Shown here piece after piece: positions 14,809 through 22,388 of a DNA stretch of 24,023 bases; position 1 is the stretch's first letter; each line of letters begins with the position of its first letter. The position numbers and the translations under genes were made by a program. Origin of the DNA: CAZNLH01 sp964573995 (GTDB taxonomy: Bacteria > Gemmatimonadota > CAZMKB01 > CAZNLH01); contig CAZNLH010000032.1 in NCBI GenBank assembly GCA_964573995.1, positions 1 to 24,023 of the forward strand, read 5' to 3'. Under the pieces are notes generated by a model. It saw only the letters and a program-made list of their open reading frames with translations, had not been told where the DNA came from and ran no database searches.

Positions 14809-16371
14809 TTGAGTACTATCGGCAGTTCTCAGGGTGAATTGAACCGAGTTGGAAGGATCCTCGTCTTGGCGCTGCTTTTCGGGGCGTTTCCTCTTCTTTC
14901 GGCCCGGGCGGCCTCGGGCGGACCGGCCCCGGATTCTCTGCTTGTCATTTACCGCGGGCGGTCCGAGGCCCTGCCGCTCAAGAACTTGGATGGTTACGCC
15001 TGTGTGTCGATCGAGGCGCTCAAACGCGCGATAGGCGGCGGCCTGGAATGGGACCCTTCCGGCCAGGACGTTACACTGCGGTACGGCGGAGGAGTGTTCA
15101 GATTCGAGGATGGGATCCCCTTCTTCTCATTCGACCGAAGGCCGTATCAACTGGTCCATCCGCCCGTACCGGTGAAAGATGACTTCCTGGTCCCCGTCCA
15201 GTTCCCATCGGAATATCTCCCATATTTTTTCCCCGACGTGTTCTCGTTCGATCATGCGACTTTCACCTTGAGGGGCCGTCTATCGTATACTCTCCTCGAT
15301 GGGATCAAGCGATCATCTAAAGGGACAGGGACAGCAGTTTTTATCTCTGCCTCTTCTCCGCCCCGTTTCGATGTCGATTCGTCTCGGCCAGGGACCCTCC
15401 TGTTGAATGTATTCGAGTCTGAGGCTGCTGAGCAACTCGCCGATTCTATTCGAGGATTCGGTTGTATTGATTCAGTTCAGGTGCTGGAGTCGGGAGGGTC
15501 GACTCAGTTTCTCTTCTTCCTTAATTCATCCGTACGTCATTACCGGGTGGCGGAAGTAAGGACTCCCCCCGGCATCCGTATCTCCTTCTCCGCCGTGAGG
15601 CCCGTTGAATCAAGGCCGCCTGCAGCGGATCATGACCTCGTCTCGGGGATGATCGATCCGAAGACCTTCAGGATCAAGACGATTGTCATCGATCCGGGTC
15701 ATGGCGGGAAGGACCCGGGCGCCATCGGGCGGGACGGCCTGAAAGAGAAAGACGTGAACCTCGCTGTGGCGCTCAAACTGGCGGACCTGCTGAAGAAAGA
15801 GACCAACTTCAATGTCATCCTGACGAGGAAGAAAGACAGGTATATATCACTCGGCGATCGTACGAAGATAGCGAACAGCCGTAAGGCAGACCTGTTTGTC
15901 AGTATTCACTGTAATGCCACGAGAAAGAGAAAGACAAGGGGATTCGAGGCCTACTTTCTCTCGGCTGCAAAGACGGATGAGGAGCGTGCCGTGGCGTTGC
16001 GGGAGAACCTGAGCGTGAAATTCGATAGGCCGCCAGGCGATTCTACCTCCCTCGATGACCTGCAGTTCATATTTCTCGACCTGGCTCAGAATGAATATCT
16101 TCGTGAGAGCAGCGACATGGCCGAGATGATGTGCCGGGAGTTCCAAGACGGCCCTGGCGTCCACAACCGTGGTGTGAGGCAGGCCGGTTTTTTCGTTCTG
16201 AACGGCGCGTATATGCCGTCGATCCTCCTCGAGTTGGGCTATATCTCAAACCCGGCCGAAGAGAGATTGCTCAGGAGCAGCAAGTATCAATCGGAGGTGG
16301 CTGAGAAGATTTGCCGGGGCCTGCAAGGATATGCCGCGCGGTATAACCAGAAGATCGGGAAGGCTGAATAG
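14809..16371 (+). CDS. N-acetylmuramoyl-L-alanine amidase (AmiC type, Amidase_3)
   Basis: 520 residues. A TTG start directly follows the smpB stop; a signal peptide covers about 13-35 (cleavage after ARA). Residues about 45-155 resemble the copper-amine-oxidase N-terminal-like/stalk beta domain, and about 165-265 a second beta domain of AMIN type. The catalytic Amidase_3 domain is 288-515, with zinc ligands H298 (IDPGHGGKDPGA), E313 (LKEKDVNL) and H367 (VSIHCNA), and catalytic E475 (LLELGYISNP). The enzyme cuts the amide bond between N-acetylmuramic acid and the stem peptide in the periplasm, for cell separation or remodelling. All key residues are present. The start is uncertain: a second TTG at 14839 is possible, but it would leave only a short basic stretch before the hydrophobic segment. 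Confidence 0.93.
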   Translation: MSTIGSSQGELNRVGRILVLALLFGAFPLLSARAASGGPAPDSLLVIYRGRSEALPLKNLDGYACVSIEALKRAIGGGLEWDPSGQDVTLRYGGGVFRFEDGIPFFSFDRRPYQLVHPPVPVKDDFLVPVQFPSEYLPYFFPDVFSFDHATFTLRGRLSYTLLDGIKRSSKGTGTAVFISASSPPRFDVDSSRPGTLLLNVFESEAAEQLADSIRGFGCIDSVQVLESGGSTQFLFFLNSSVRHYRVAEVRTPPGIRISFSAVRPVESRPPAADHDLVSGMIDPKTFRIKTIVIDPGHGGKDPGAIGRDGLKEKDVNLAVALKLADLLKKETNFNVILTRKKDRYISLGDRTKIANSRKADLFVSIHCNATRKRKTRGFEAYFLSAAKTDEERAVALRENLSVKFDRPPGDSTSLDDLQFIFLDLAQNEYLRESSDMAEMMCREFQDGPGVHNRGVRQAGFFVLNGAYMPSILLELGYISNPAEERLLRSSKYQSEVAEKICRGLQGYAARYNQKIGKAE

Positions 16372-16379
16372 GCATCTTT

Positions 16380-16400
16380 GGGGGAACTCTCCCTTCCCCC
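16380..16400 (+). promoter_or_regulatory. GC-rich hairpin between the amidase and TPR lipoprotein genes
   Basis: GGGGGAA-CTCTCCC-TTCCCCC forms a perfect 7-bp stem with a 7-base loop, 8 bases after the amidase stop. No U-run follows, so it is not a classical intrinsic terminator; it may limit read-through or protect the upstream mRNA. Confidence 0.45.
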
Positions 16401-16447
16401 GGCAGGTATATTCCATTGGCCATGCGTGGCGACGAGAAATCACCGAT

Positions 16448-18010
16448 ATGGATATTTTTCACATGAAATCTCTCCTGTTACTTGCTGTCCTGGTCTCTCT
16501 CTTCCTTGCAGGCGGCTGTGTATATTACAACACATTCTATCATGCAAAGAAGTATTATGAAGAAGGGCTCAAGAAGGTGGATAAATCGGACGGGAAACTG
16601 ACGAAAGAGGCGAAGGACGACTTCCAGAACTCGATCAAGAAGTGCGTGAAGGTCTTGACCACCTACAAGAACAGTTCATTGGCCGACGACGCGCTCCTAT
16701 TGATGGGGAAGGCCTTCTACCAGAAGAGCGAATATGATGAGGCCATCAAGACGCTCGGCAAACTCCTCGAGGGCTATCCCGACAGCGACAAGCGGGAGGA
16801 GGCCATTTACTGGACGGCCAAGGCCCAGTTCCAGGGGGCGATGTACGCTGACTGCCTGATGACAATGAATCAATATGAAGAGGCGAAGGGTACGAGGGAG
16901 ATGACTGATGAACTGGGCTACCTTCAGGGTGAGACCTATTTCCGCATGCGGAAATACCGGTCGAGTTTTGACCGATTCAAGAGACTACTGGATAAGAGAT
17001 CATCCAGGTGGAGGGACGAGGGATTGCTAAGGATGGCGCAGTGCCAGTTCTACATGAAGAATTATGATGACGCGTTGAAGAGTTTCCAGGATCTCGTAAA
17101 GTCCACGAAGGACCTCTCCCTGGAACGGGAGGGGTACTTCTGGATCGCCAGTTCCTTTTCGGAAATAGGCCGGTACGAGGAGGCCGCTGATGCCTATAGG
17201 AGCCTGCTTGAAGGGGACCTGACGAAGTCTGAGACTATTCGGGCGCGGATCGGCCTGGGCCGCCAGTTGACCCATCTCGGGAAGATCGAAGACGCGCTGG
17301 AGGTGTTCAAACTGATCACGCTGGACTATCCCAAGACGGCCGAGGCGGCGGAGGCGAATTATCTCATGGGGACACTCGACCTGGAATCGCTGAGAGACAA
17401 CGACAAGGCACAGGAAGAGTTCAAGAAGGGGTACAGGGAACTCCCGCAATCGGAGTACGGGAAGAAGTGTGAGGAGAAGTGGAAGGAGGTGGAGCGGTGG
17501 AGAAAATTGAAATCCTTCGTGGAGGATGGGAGCAATGGGACACCCGACGGGCTTGCGCAGGCATACTATCTCCTGGCGGAGTATGATCTCTACCAGATCA
17601 AGGATAAGGACGCGGGCATGAAGGTCCTCAGGACCGTTGTCGATTCATTTCCCGATTCTCCGTGGGCGGCTAAGGCGGACTACGCGAGGGCATGGATATT
17701 GGAGGAAGACTATAGGGACACGACTGCGTCGAGAAGTGCATACAAGGAGTTGATAAGTCGGTATCCGGACACACGGTACGCAGATTTTGCCCGCATGAAA
17801 CTCGACATGAAACTCCCGAAGCGCCCCGCGGGATTTTATGAGGACGAGATGGAGGGCAATCTCCTCAGTGCCGTTACGATAAAGGAGGGGATTAGGTTGG
17901 GCGAGGAGCCTGCGCCTGTTGATACCGTCGCCGATTCGACCGGGGCCAGCCCCCCCGACTCGCTCCCCTCGGATGAGTCTGCACCAGGGGACTCTGTACC
18001 CGGAGGTTGA
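16448..18010 (+). CDS. TPR-repeat outer-membrane lipoprotein
   Basis: About 520 residues. MKSLLLLAVLVSLFLAGGC is a lipoprotein signal with lipidated C24 (from ATG 16448; ATG at 16463 is an alternative, and the open frame to 16331 only overlaps the amidase gene). The mature part is mostly tetratricopeptide-type helical repeats (for example EYDEAIKTLGKLLEGYPDS, RYEEAADAYRSLLEGD, DALEVFKLITLDYPKTAEA, SAYKELISRYPDT) from about 55 to 480. The C-terminus is a low-complexity Ser/Pro/Asp-rich tail (about 490-520). This layout resembles BamD/YbgF-type scaffold lipoproteins that assemble protein complexes at the outer membrane. It is larger than BamD (about 245 aa), so the precise role is not known. 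It follows an envelope amidase gene after 76 bases. Confidence 0.85.
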   Translation: MDIFHMKSLLLLAVLVSLFLAGGCVYYNTFYHAKKYYEEGLKKVDKSDGKLTKEAKDDFQNSIKKCVKVLTTYKNSSLADDALLLMGKAFYQKSEYDEAIKTLGKLLEGYPDSDKREEAIYWTAKAQFQGAMYADCLMTMNQYEEAKGTREMTDELGYLQGETYFRMRKYRSSFDRFKRLLDKRSSRWRDEGLLRMAQCQFYMKNYDDALKSFQDLVKSTKDLSLEREGYFWIASSFSEIGRYEEAADAYRSLLEGDLTKSETIRARIGLGRQLTHLGKIEDALEVFKLITLDYPKTAEAAEANYLMGTLDLESLRDNDKAQEEFKKGYRELPQSEYGKKCEEKWKEVERWRKLKSFVEDGSNGTPDGLAQAYYLLAEYDLYQIKDKDAGMKVLRTVVDSFPDSPWAAKADYARAWILEEDYRDTTASRSAYKELISRYPDTRYADFARMKLDMKLPKRPAGFYEDEMEGNLLSAVTIKEGIRLGEEPAPVDTVADSTGASPPDSLPSDESAPGDSVPGG

Positions 18011-18106
18011 TCGGGGCTTGAAGGGTGTGGAATACACGGTGTCGATAACGTCTGTTTTGAGGGAACCCGGCGAGGGTCTTACACAATAGAGGTCTTTGGA
18101 GCGAAA

Positions 18107-18922
18107 TTGGTTACGGCAAAGAAGGTGCCGATACACGTGGGGGAGTATATAGTTTCTGCTTCGACGCGATTGAGTGAAGACACCTTTCGGCTTTCAGTCC
18201 ACGCGCCTTCCGTGAGCAGGGGGGTGTGCCCCGGCCAGTTTTTCATGATCAAGGGATGGAATGGAACTGATCCCCTGCTGCGGAGACCAATCAGCGCAAG
18301 CGACGCCGACGGAGAGAACCTGCACTTCATAGTCAGGATTAGGGGCGAAGGCACCAGGAGGATCGCCTGTCTGAGGAAAGAGGATACCATATCCTTGCTC
18401 GGCCCGCTGGGCAGGGGATTCGCGATCCAGGAAGGGGCCGATAGGCACGTTATGGTGGCAGGTGGGGTGGGGATCGCCCCCTTTCCCCTGTTGGCGAGGG
18501 CCTTGAGGGGGGAAGTGAGTGAGGACGTGGTCGAACTCCTTTACGGCGAACGCGGCTCTGGGCACCTGATCGACACGGATGTGTTGGGGCTCCAGGGTAT
18601 CCGTATCGCCCTCGCCACGGAGGACGGCTCAGCGGGCAGGCATGGGCTCGTCACTCAGTTACTCCGGGAGAGGCTTCGGGAATGGAGGGACTCAAGGCCG
18701 GCCGCGGTATATGCATGCGGCCCTCAGGCGATGTTACGGGAGGTCCGGTCCATAGTGGAGTCCCTTGGCGGTCTGCTTCAGGTCTCGCTGGAAAGTGTCA
18801 TGGGGTGTGGCTTGGGAAGTTGCATGGGATGTGTCGTAAGGGTGAAGGGAAGGGGTGAGGAGGTCTATAGTCGAGTCTGTACCGAGGGCCCGGTATTCGA
18901 TGGCCTGGAGGTGCTCTTTTGA
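18107..18922 (+). CDS. pyrK: Dihydroorotate dehydrogenase electron-transfer subunit PyrK
   Basis: 271 residues, normal for PyrK. It carries electrons from PyrD to NAD+ through FAD and a [2Fe-2S] cluster. FAD motif RRPIS (59-63), NAD-binding GGVGIAP (119-125) and CGPQAML (204-210), and cluster cysteines C234, C239, C242 and C258 in GCGLGSCMGC and RVCTEGPVF. All four ligands are present. The start is TTG with GGAG at 18098-18101. The stop overlaps the pyrD start by 4 bases (TTGA), so the two subunits are coupled. Together they make the NAD-linked class 1B enzyme. Confidence 0.95.
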   Translation: MVTAKKVPIHVGEYIVSASTRLSEDTFRLSVHAPSVSRGVCPGQFFMIKGWNGTDPLLRRPISASDADGENLHFIVRIRGEGTRRIACLRKEDTISLLGPLGRGFAIQEGADRHVMVAGGVGIAPFPLLARALRGEVSEDVVELLYGERGSGHLIDTDVLGLQGIRIALATEDGSAGRHGLVTQLLRERLREWRDSRPAAVYACGPQAMLREVRSIVESLGGLLQVSLESVMGCGLGSCMGCVVRVKGRGEEVYSRVCTEGPVFDGLEVLF

Positions 18923-19842
18923 GCGGACTCGAAGTGGAGCTCTTCGGGGTCAAGTTCAATAACCCAGTCATGGTGGCATCGGGGACCTTCGGCTACGGGC
19001 AGGAATTCTACGACGTCTTTTCCATCTCCGAACTGGGCGGCTTCGTTACCAAGACGATCACGCTCGAACCCCGGAGCGGTAATCCGCCCCCGAGGATAGT
19101 GGAGACGTCGGGCGGCATATTGAATTCCATCGGCCTGGCGAACGTGGGCCTGGAGGAATTTGTTGCCTCTAAGTGGCCGTGGATACTGGAGCACCATGGT
19201 GAGGCCAGGGTTATTGTCAACATTGGTGGAAAGGATTCCGGCGATTACGCTCGGGTTGCCTCGAGGATATCAAACCTCGAGGGTGTGGACGCGATCGAAA
19301 TAAACCTTTCCTGCCCAAACGTGGAAGAAGGCGGAGCGAAGAGCCTCTCCCGCCCGGGACGGATCGGGGAGGTCGTCCGGGCCGTCTGTGATAGTACAGG
19401 CCTCCCTGTGATATCGAAATTGAGCCCCAACATGCTCCTCGCCGTCGAGGATATGGCCTGTGAGGCGGTTGAAGCGGGAAGCAGTGCAATATCGCTGATA
19501 AACACCATTATGGCGATGGAGATCGATGTGGAGAAAAGGCGGCCAATCCTCGGAAACGTAACGGGAGGCCTGTCTGGCCCCGCTATATTACCGATCGGTC
19601 TATACGCTGTGAGAAAGGTCTCAGCCGCGGTGGATGTCCCGGTAATCGGTATCGGTGGGATCAGTTGCAGTCGAGACGTCCTGAAGTATATCCTCGCGGG
19701 TTCCAGCGCGGTTCAGGTCGGCACGGCCAATTTCGTCAACCCGCTGGTATGCCGCGAGATCATTTCCGGGCTTGCGGACTATATAAAGGGGCACGGCCTG
19801 AACGATATCACGGCCTTGAAAGGCGGCTTGATTGCGGATTAG
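18919..19842 (+). CDS. pyrD: Dihydroorotate dehydrogenase, class 1B catalytic subunit
   Basis: 307 residues. Oxidises dihydroorotate to orotate in de novo pyrimidine synthesis; FMN enzyme of the cytoplasm. FMN-binding ASGTFGYG (20-27) and K45, and active-site C132 in INLSCPNVEEGG are present; the phosphate-binding IGIGGIS and the GSSAVQVGTA segments complete the TIM barrel. The TTG start is confirmed by the 4-base overlap with pyrK. The presence of PyrK identifies this as class 1B. The stop lies inside the start of the next gene. Confidence 0.96.
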   Translation: MSGLEVELFGVKFNNPVMVASGTFGYGQEFYDVFSISELGGFVTKTITLEPRSGNPPPRIVETSGGILNSIGLANVGLEEFVASKWPWILEHHGEARVIVNIGGKDSGDYARVASRISNLEGVDAIEINLSCPNVEEGGAKSLSRPGRIGEVVRAVCDSTGLPVISKLSPNMLLAVEDMACEAVEAGSSAISLINTIMAMEIDVEKRRPILGNVTGGLSGPAILPIGLYAVRKVSAAVDVPVIGIGGISCSRDVLKYILAGSSAVQVGTANFVNPLVCREIISGLADYIKGHGLNDITALKGGLIAD

Positions 19843-20266
19843 GCGGAGGACAATCCTTTTTATCGTATGGAGTCCCCTCTTCCTTTCCTGTGCCTCATCC
19901 CCAAAGTACCGTTCGGGAGTCGGCAGCGGAGATGGCAGTGTCCTTTACAGTTCGGAATTCGTCCAGCGGGGTATCGCGTCGTATTACGGGCGGGAAGACA
20001 ACGGGAAACCGACGGCCAGCGGGGAGATATACGACATGAACGGGATCACCGCCGCGCATAGGACCCTCCCCTTCGGGACCATGCTGGAGGTCACGAACCT
20101 GGAGAATGGGAAGAAGGTCCTGGTGAGGGTCAACGATCGGGGTCCTTTTGTCGGTGGACGGATCATAGACCTCTCGGTCGGGGCCGCGAGGCGGCTGGGG
20201 ATGCTCGATAATGGAACGGCGCTGGTGGAGATCAGGGTCAAGAGGTGGGGCAGTGGAGGGAAATGA
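19832..20266 (+). CDS. rlpA: RlpA-type septal ring lipoprotein (double-psi beta-barrel)
   Basis: 144 residues. Short basic N-terminus followed by a hydrophobic stretch and LFLSC, with a plausible lipidated C20. Residues about 46-135 are the RlpA-like DPBB domain: GIASYYGREDNGKPTASGE, TAAHRTLPFGT, VRVNDRGPF (with the conserved D102) and GRIIDLSVGAARRLGM. Family members are lytic transglycosylases acting on denuded glycan or binding it at the division site. The C-terminal SPOR domain of E. coli RlpA is absent. It starts at a TTG overlapping pyrD by 11 bases, and its TGA overlaps the pyrF ATG by 4 bases, so it is nested within the pyrimidine operon. Confidence 0.92.
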   Translation: MRIRRRTILFIVWSPLFLSCASSPKYRSGVGSGDGSVLYSSEFVQRGIASYYGREDNGKPTASGEIYDMNGITAAHRTLPFGTMLEVTNLENGKKVLVRVNDRGPFVGGRIIDLSVGAARRLGMLDNGTALVEIRVKRWGSGGK

Positions 20267-21006
20267 AGATTCTTGAAGGGGAGAGGCTGATCGTTGCCCT
20301 GGACCTGCCCACCGACGTGGAGGTGCGGAGGATGTTCGAACGCCTCTTCCCGTTGGTCAGGTTCTTCAAGTTGGGGCTCGAGGCATTCACGGCCGCCGGT
20401 CCCGATATCGTTCGGGACATCAAGGAGTCGGGGGGGCGTGTCTTCCTCGACCTCAAGTTCCATGACATCCCCAGGACGGTTTACCGGGCGTGCAGGGCCG
20501 CCCTCGAACATGGCGTGGACATTATCGACGTGCATGCGAGCGGCGGATACTCGATGATGAGGGAGGCGGCCCGAGCCCTCGAAGACTGGAGGGGTGTGGT
20601 AGGGCCGGGCCCGGAAGGTGATACCTTCCCGGTGGTCATCGGGGTGACGCTCCTCACCCATATCGGGGCATTGGAATACGGAAGGATCTTCGGATCGAAC
20701 TCGGGGGCACCAGCCGTGTTCGCGGAGAGGCTCGCGGGCCTTGCAAGGGAGGCCGGGCTCCAGGGGGTGGTATGCTCAGGGCGCGAAGCCGGGGGAATCA
20801 GGGCCATGGCCGGAGAGAACTTCCTGATTGTAACCCCCGGTGTCCGGCCTGCAGGGAGCGATGTCGGTGGACACGCCAGGGCCGTGACGCCCTTGGAGGC
20901 CCTCTCCAACGGAGCGGATCTTGTAGTGGTCGGCCGGCCGATAACCGGTGCTGGGGATCCAGCGGGCGCGGCAAGGTCTATTTTAGAGGATATCTCCGGC
21001 GCCTGA
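20263..21006 (+). CDS. pyrF: Orotidine-5'-phosphate decarboxylase
   Basis: 247 residues. Decarboxylates OMP to UMP, the last step of UMP synthesis. VALDLPT (D14), K36 (FFKLG) and the catalytic DLKFHDIP (63-70, with the Asp-Lys-Asp array) are intact. Phosphate-binding VTPGVRPAG and VVVGRPITGAGDP are near the C-terminus. I use ATG 20263 because it overlaps the rlpA stop (ATGA) and has GGAGGG at 20255-20260; a 6-codon in-frame extension from 20245 has no such support. Group I (bacterial) OMP decarboxylase. Confidence 0.96.
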   Translation: MKILEGERLIVALDLPTDVEVRRMFERLFPLVRFFKLGLEAFTAAGPDIVRDIKESGGRVFLDLKFHDIPRTVYRACRAALEHGVDIIDVHASGGYSMMREAARALEDWRGVVGPGPEGDTFPVVIGVTLLTHIGALEYGRIFGSNSGAPAVFAERLAGLAREAGLQGVVCSGREAGGIRAMAGENFLIVTPGVRPAGSDVGGHARAVTPLEALSNGADLVVVGRPITGAGDPAGAARSILEDISGA

Positions 21007-21126
21007 TTGTACTTGTTTGTGGACAATTGATAAAATTAGGGACTTTTGGTGAAGGGCCCCTACCTTGCGAGAAATAGACTTTAAATATATGTAAATAGTA
21101 TTCCCAGTATATTATTTAGCAATATA

Positions 21127-21153
21127 TTGAACCTATTATTTCTTAATTATAAT
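21127..21153 (+). promoter_or_regulatory. Promoter in AT-rich spacer before the exported DUF4783-like gene
   Basis: A perfect TATAAT at 21148-21153 lies in a stretch from about 21070 to 21175 that is almost entirely A/T. The upstream TTGAAC (21127-21132) is 15 bases away, slightly short; TATTGA at 21125-21130 gives 17. The A/T tracts upstream could act as an UP element. This is the only plausible promoter in the 243-base gap after pyrF. Confidence 0.45.
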
Positions 21154-21176
21154 ACATTTAATATTTACATTATTAT

Positions 21177-21231
21177 GGCCGGCGGGCGGCGTAAGTTTAC
21201 CATGGTATGGGAATTGCTTTTACTGGCCGGC
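21177..21231 (+). repeat. Structured leader with paired GGCCGGC repeats
   Basis: GGCCGGC occurs at 21177-21183 and 21225-21231. Because GCCGGC is self-complementary, the copies can pair in RNA and enclose about 42 bases that include GTAA/TTAC and a TACCATGGTA palindrome (21198-21207). The region lies just upstream of the GGAGGAG Shine-Dalgarno (about 21234) of the next gene. It does not match a riboswitch class I recognise. Confidence 0.4.
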
Positions 21232-21249
21232 TGAGGAGGAGTGTAAACC

Positions 21250-22116
21250 GTGAAGAGACGCTGCGTGGCAGGATGGAAGACGTCCGAAGGCTTGCCGAAT
21301 CGACCGGGAGGTATTGAACAGGCTGGGAGGCCCACCTGTAGCCTCTGGAGGAACCGTGTGGTAGTTCGGTACGTGGTGTGCGGGCTATTATTGTCTTTTC
21401 TCATATTCTTCGACGGTCGATCCATTTTTGCTCAGCGGGTCAGGGGTCCCGTGAGGGTAGAAGAATCACGTGTGGCAAGGATGAAAAAACCAGCCCCGCG
21501 CCTGGCGAGGTCCGATAGTCAAAAGAGGAGAACTCCTGTAAGAGTTGAAGAGCGGGGGAAAGAAAAGAGATCGACACACCCTGGTGTAGAGGTCCGAGGT
21601 GGTAAGAGGACTCGTGGGACTATCCCCATTATCGAAGGAGAATCCGGCAGTCAAGGTGAAGTCGAAAGAAGGGCTCCAAGCAGGGCGTCCGAGGGACAGA
21701 TCCACGGCAAGACCCCTGTCCGGAGGCTTGGTAACGCGGACAGGGAAGACGAAGTAAGGTCAACGCTCGAGAGGTTCAGGCAAAACTGGATCAAGGGCGA
21801 CTCGGGATCACTGATGAGGATATTGCCCGACCGTTCCCAGGTAAAAATCACCATCGAGTCCAAGGGCATAAGTGATTCTTTTGGAAAGGGCCAGGCGCAG
21901 TATGTATTGAAGGAGTACCTGTCATCATCGAAGGAGCGGCAACTGTCTTTCTCAAGGCTTCGTGTTTCATCTTCGGATGGTGTTTCCGCTTACGGTGTGG
22001 GGAAGATGAGGATGCAGGACAGGAAGACCGGTCGGATGCTTGAGCACACGGTCTATATCTCCATGAAAAGGGAGGGCGACAAATGGACGGTGCGTGAGAT
22101 CCACATCATGGACTAA
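21250..22116 (+). CDS. Exported protein with basic low-complexity linker and DUF4783/NTF2-like C-terminal domain
   Basis: 288 residues, starting with GTG 8 bases after a strong GAGGAGGAG Shine-Dalgarno. The N-region is unusually long (about 38 residues) before one hydrophobic segment (about 39-55) and a possible FAQ cleavage site at about 62. Residues 63-160 are Arg/Lys/Glu/Gly-rich with loosely repeated PVRVEESR / PVRVEERG / PGVEVRGG units, probably disordered. Residues about 168-288 fit the NTF2-like DUF4783 pattern: a long helix (STLERFRQNWIKGD), a strand with VKITIESKGISDSF, and alternating strands ending KWTVREIHIMD. No catalytic residues are evident. It is probably an envelope-associated binding domain; function is unknown. 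Confidence 0.75.
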   Translation: MKRRCVAGWKTSEGLPNRPGGIEQAGRPTCSLWRNRVVVRYVVCGLLLSFLIFFDGRSIFAQRVRGPVRVEESRVARMKKPAPRLARSDSQKRRTPVRVEERGKEKRSTHPGVEVRGGKRTRGTIPIIEGESGSQGEVERRAPSRASEGQIHGKTPVRRLGNADREDEVRSTLERFRQNWIKGDSGSLMRILPDRSQVKITIESKGISDSFGKGQAQYVLKEYLSSSKERQLSFSRLRVSSSDGVSAYGVGKMRMQDRKTGRMLEHTVYISMKREGDKWTVREIHIMD

Positions 22117-22191
22117 GATCTCCTGAAGACTCCCCTATAGTGTCTCTTGCTGTTCCGCCTACAATGGATTATGGGGTGATTCGATAAAATG

Positions 22192-22219
22192 TTGACTTTC
22201 CGCTGCGCAACGTTATATT
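22192..22219 (+). promoter_or_regulatory. Sigma70-type promoter upstream of the cysS leader
   Basis: TTGACT (22192-22197) and TATATT (22214-22219), each one base from consensus, with a 16-base spacer. The predicted start is near 22226, about 160 bases before the cysS start codon and about 95 bases before the T-run of the terminator-like element. Confidence 0.6.
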
Positions 22220-22250
22220 AGTGTTGCTCCACCCACGATAATTTTCCCTG

Positions 22251-22321
22251 AAAAACCCTTAACTGAGCCTGGCTTAAACAGGTTCATCTTTCGATGGAAG
22301 GAATAATACGGGGTTTTTTTT
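22251..22321 (+). terminator. Branched hairpin with U-run: intrinsic terminator/attenuator in the cysS leader
   Basis: An outer 8-bp stem pairs AAAAACCC (22251-22258) with GGGTTTTT (22311-22318) and leads into an 8-T run (22314-22321). It encloses GAGCCTG-GCTTAAA-CAGGTTC (22265-22285, 7 bp with one G-U pair) and a small ATC-TTTC-GAT hairpin (22286-22295). The whole resembles a three-way junction closed by a terminator stem. With the promoter at 22192 it would give a transcript of about 95 nt if it terminates there, or a regulated leader if it reads on into cysS. No T-box signature (GGGTGGTACCGCG type) is present. Confidence 0.5.
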
Positions 22322-22388
22322 ATTTTGCTATTACGCCACCTGGGAACTGAATAATAAATTAAAAGACCAGAGAGGCGCTGTTATTCCT

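Noticed and set aside
22226..22321. Possible signal recognition particle (4.5S) RNA because of a GATGGAAGGAA stretch
   Set aside because: The conserved GGTCCGGAAGGAAGCAGC apical region and the expected long hairpin are missing.
22226..22388. T-box leader controlling cysS
   Set aside because: No T-box antiterminator sequence and no specifier stem-loop could be identified, despite the terminator-like hairpin.
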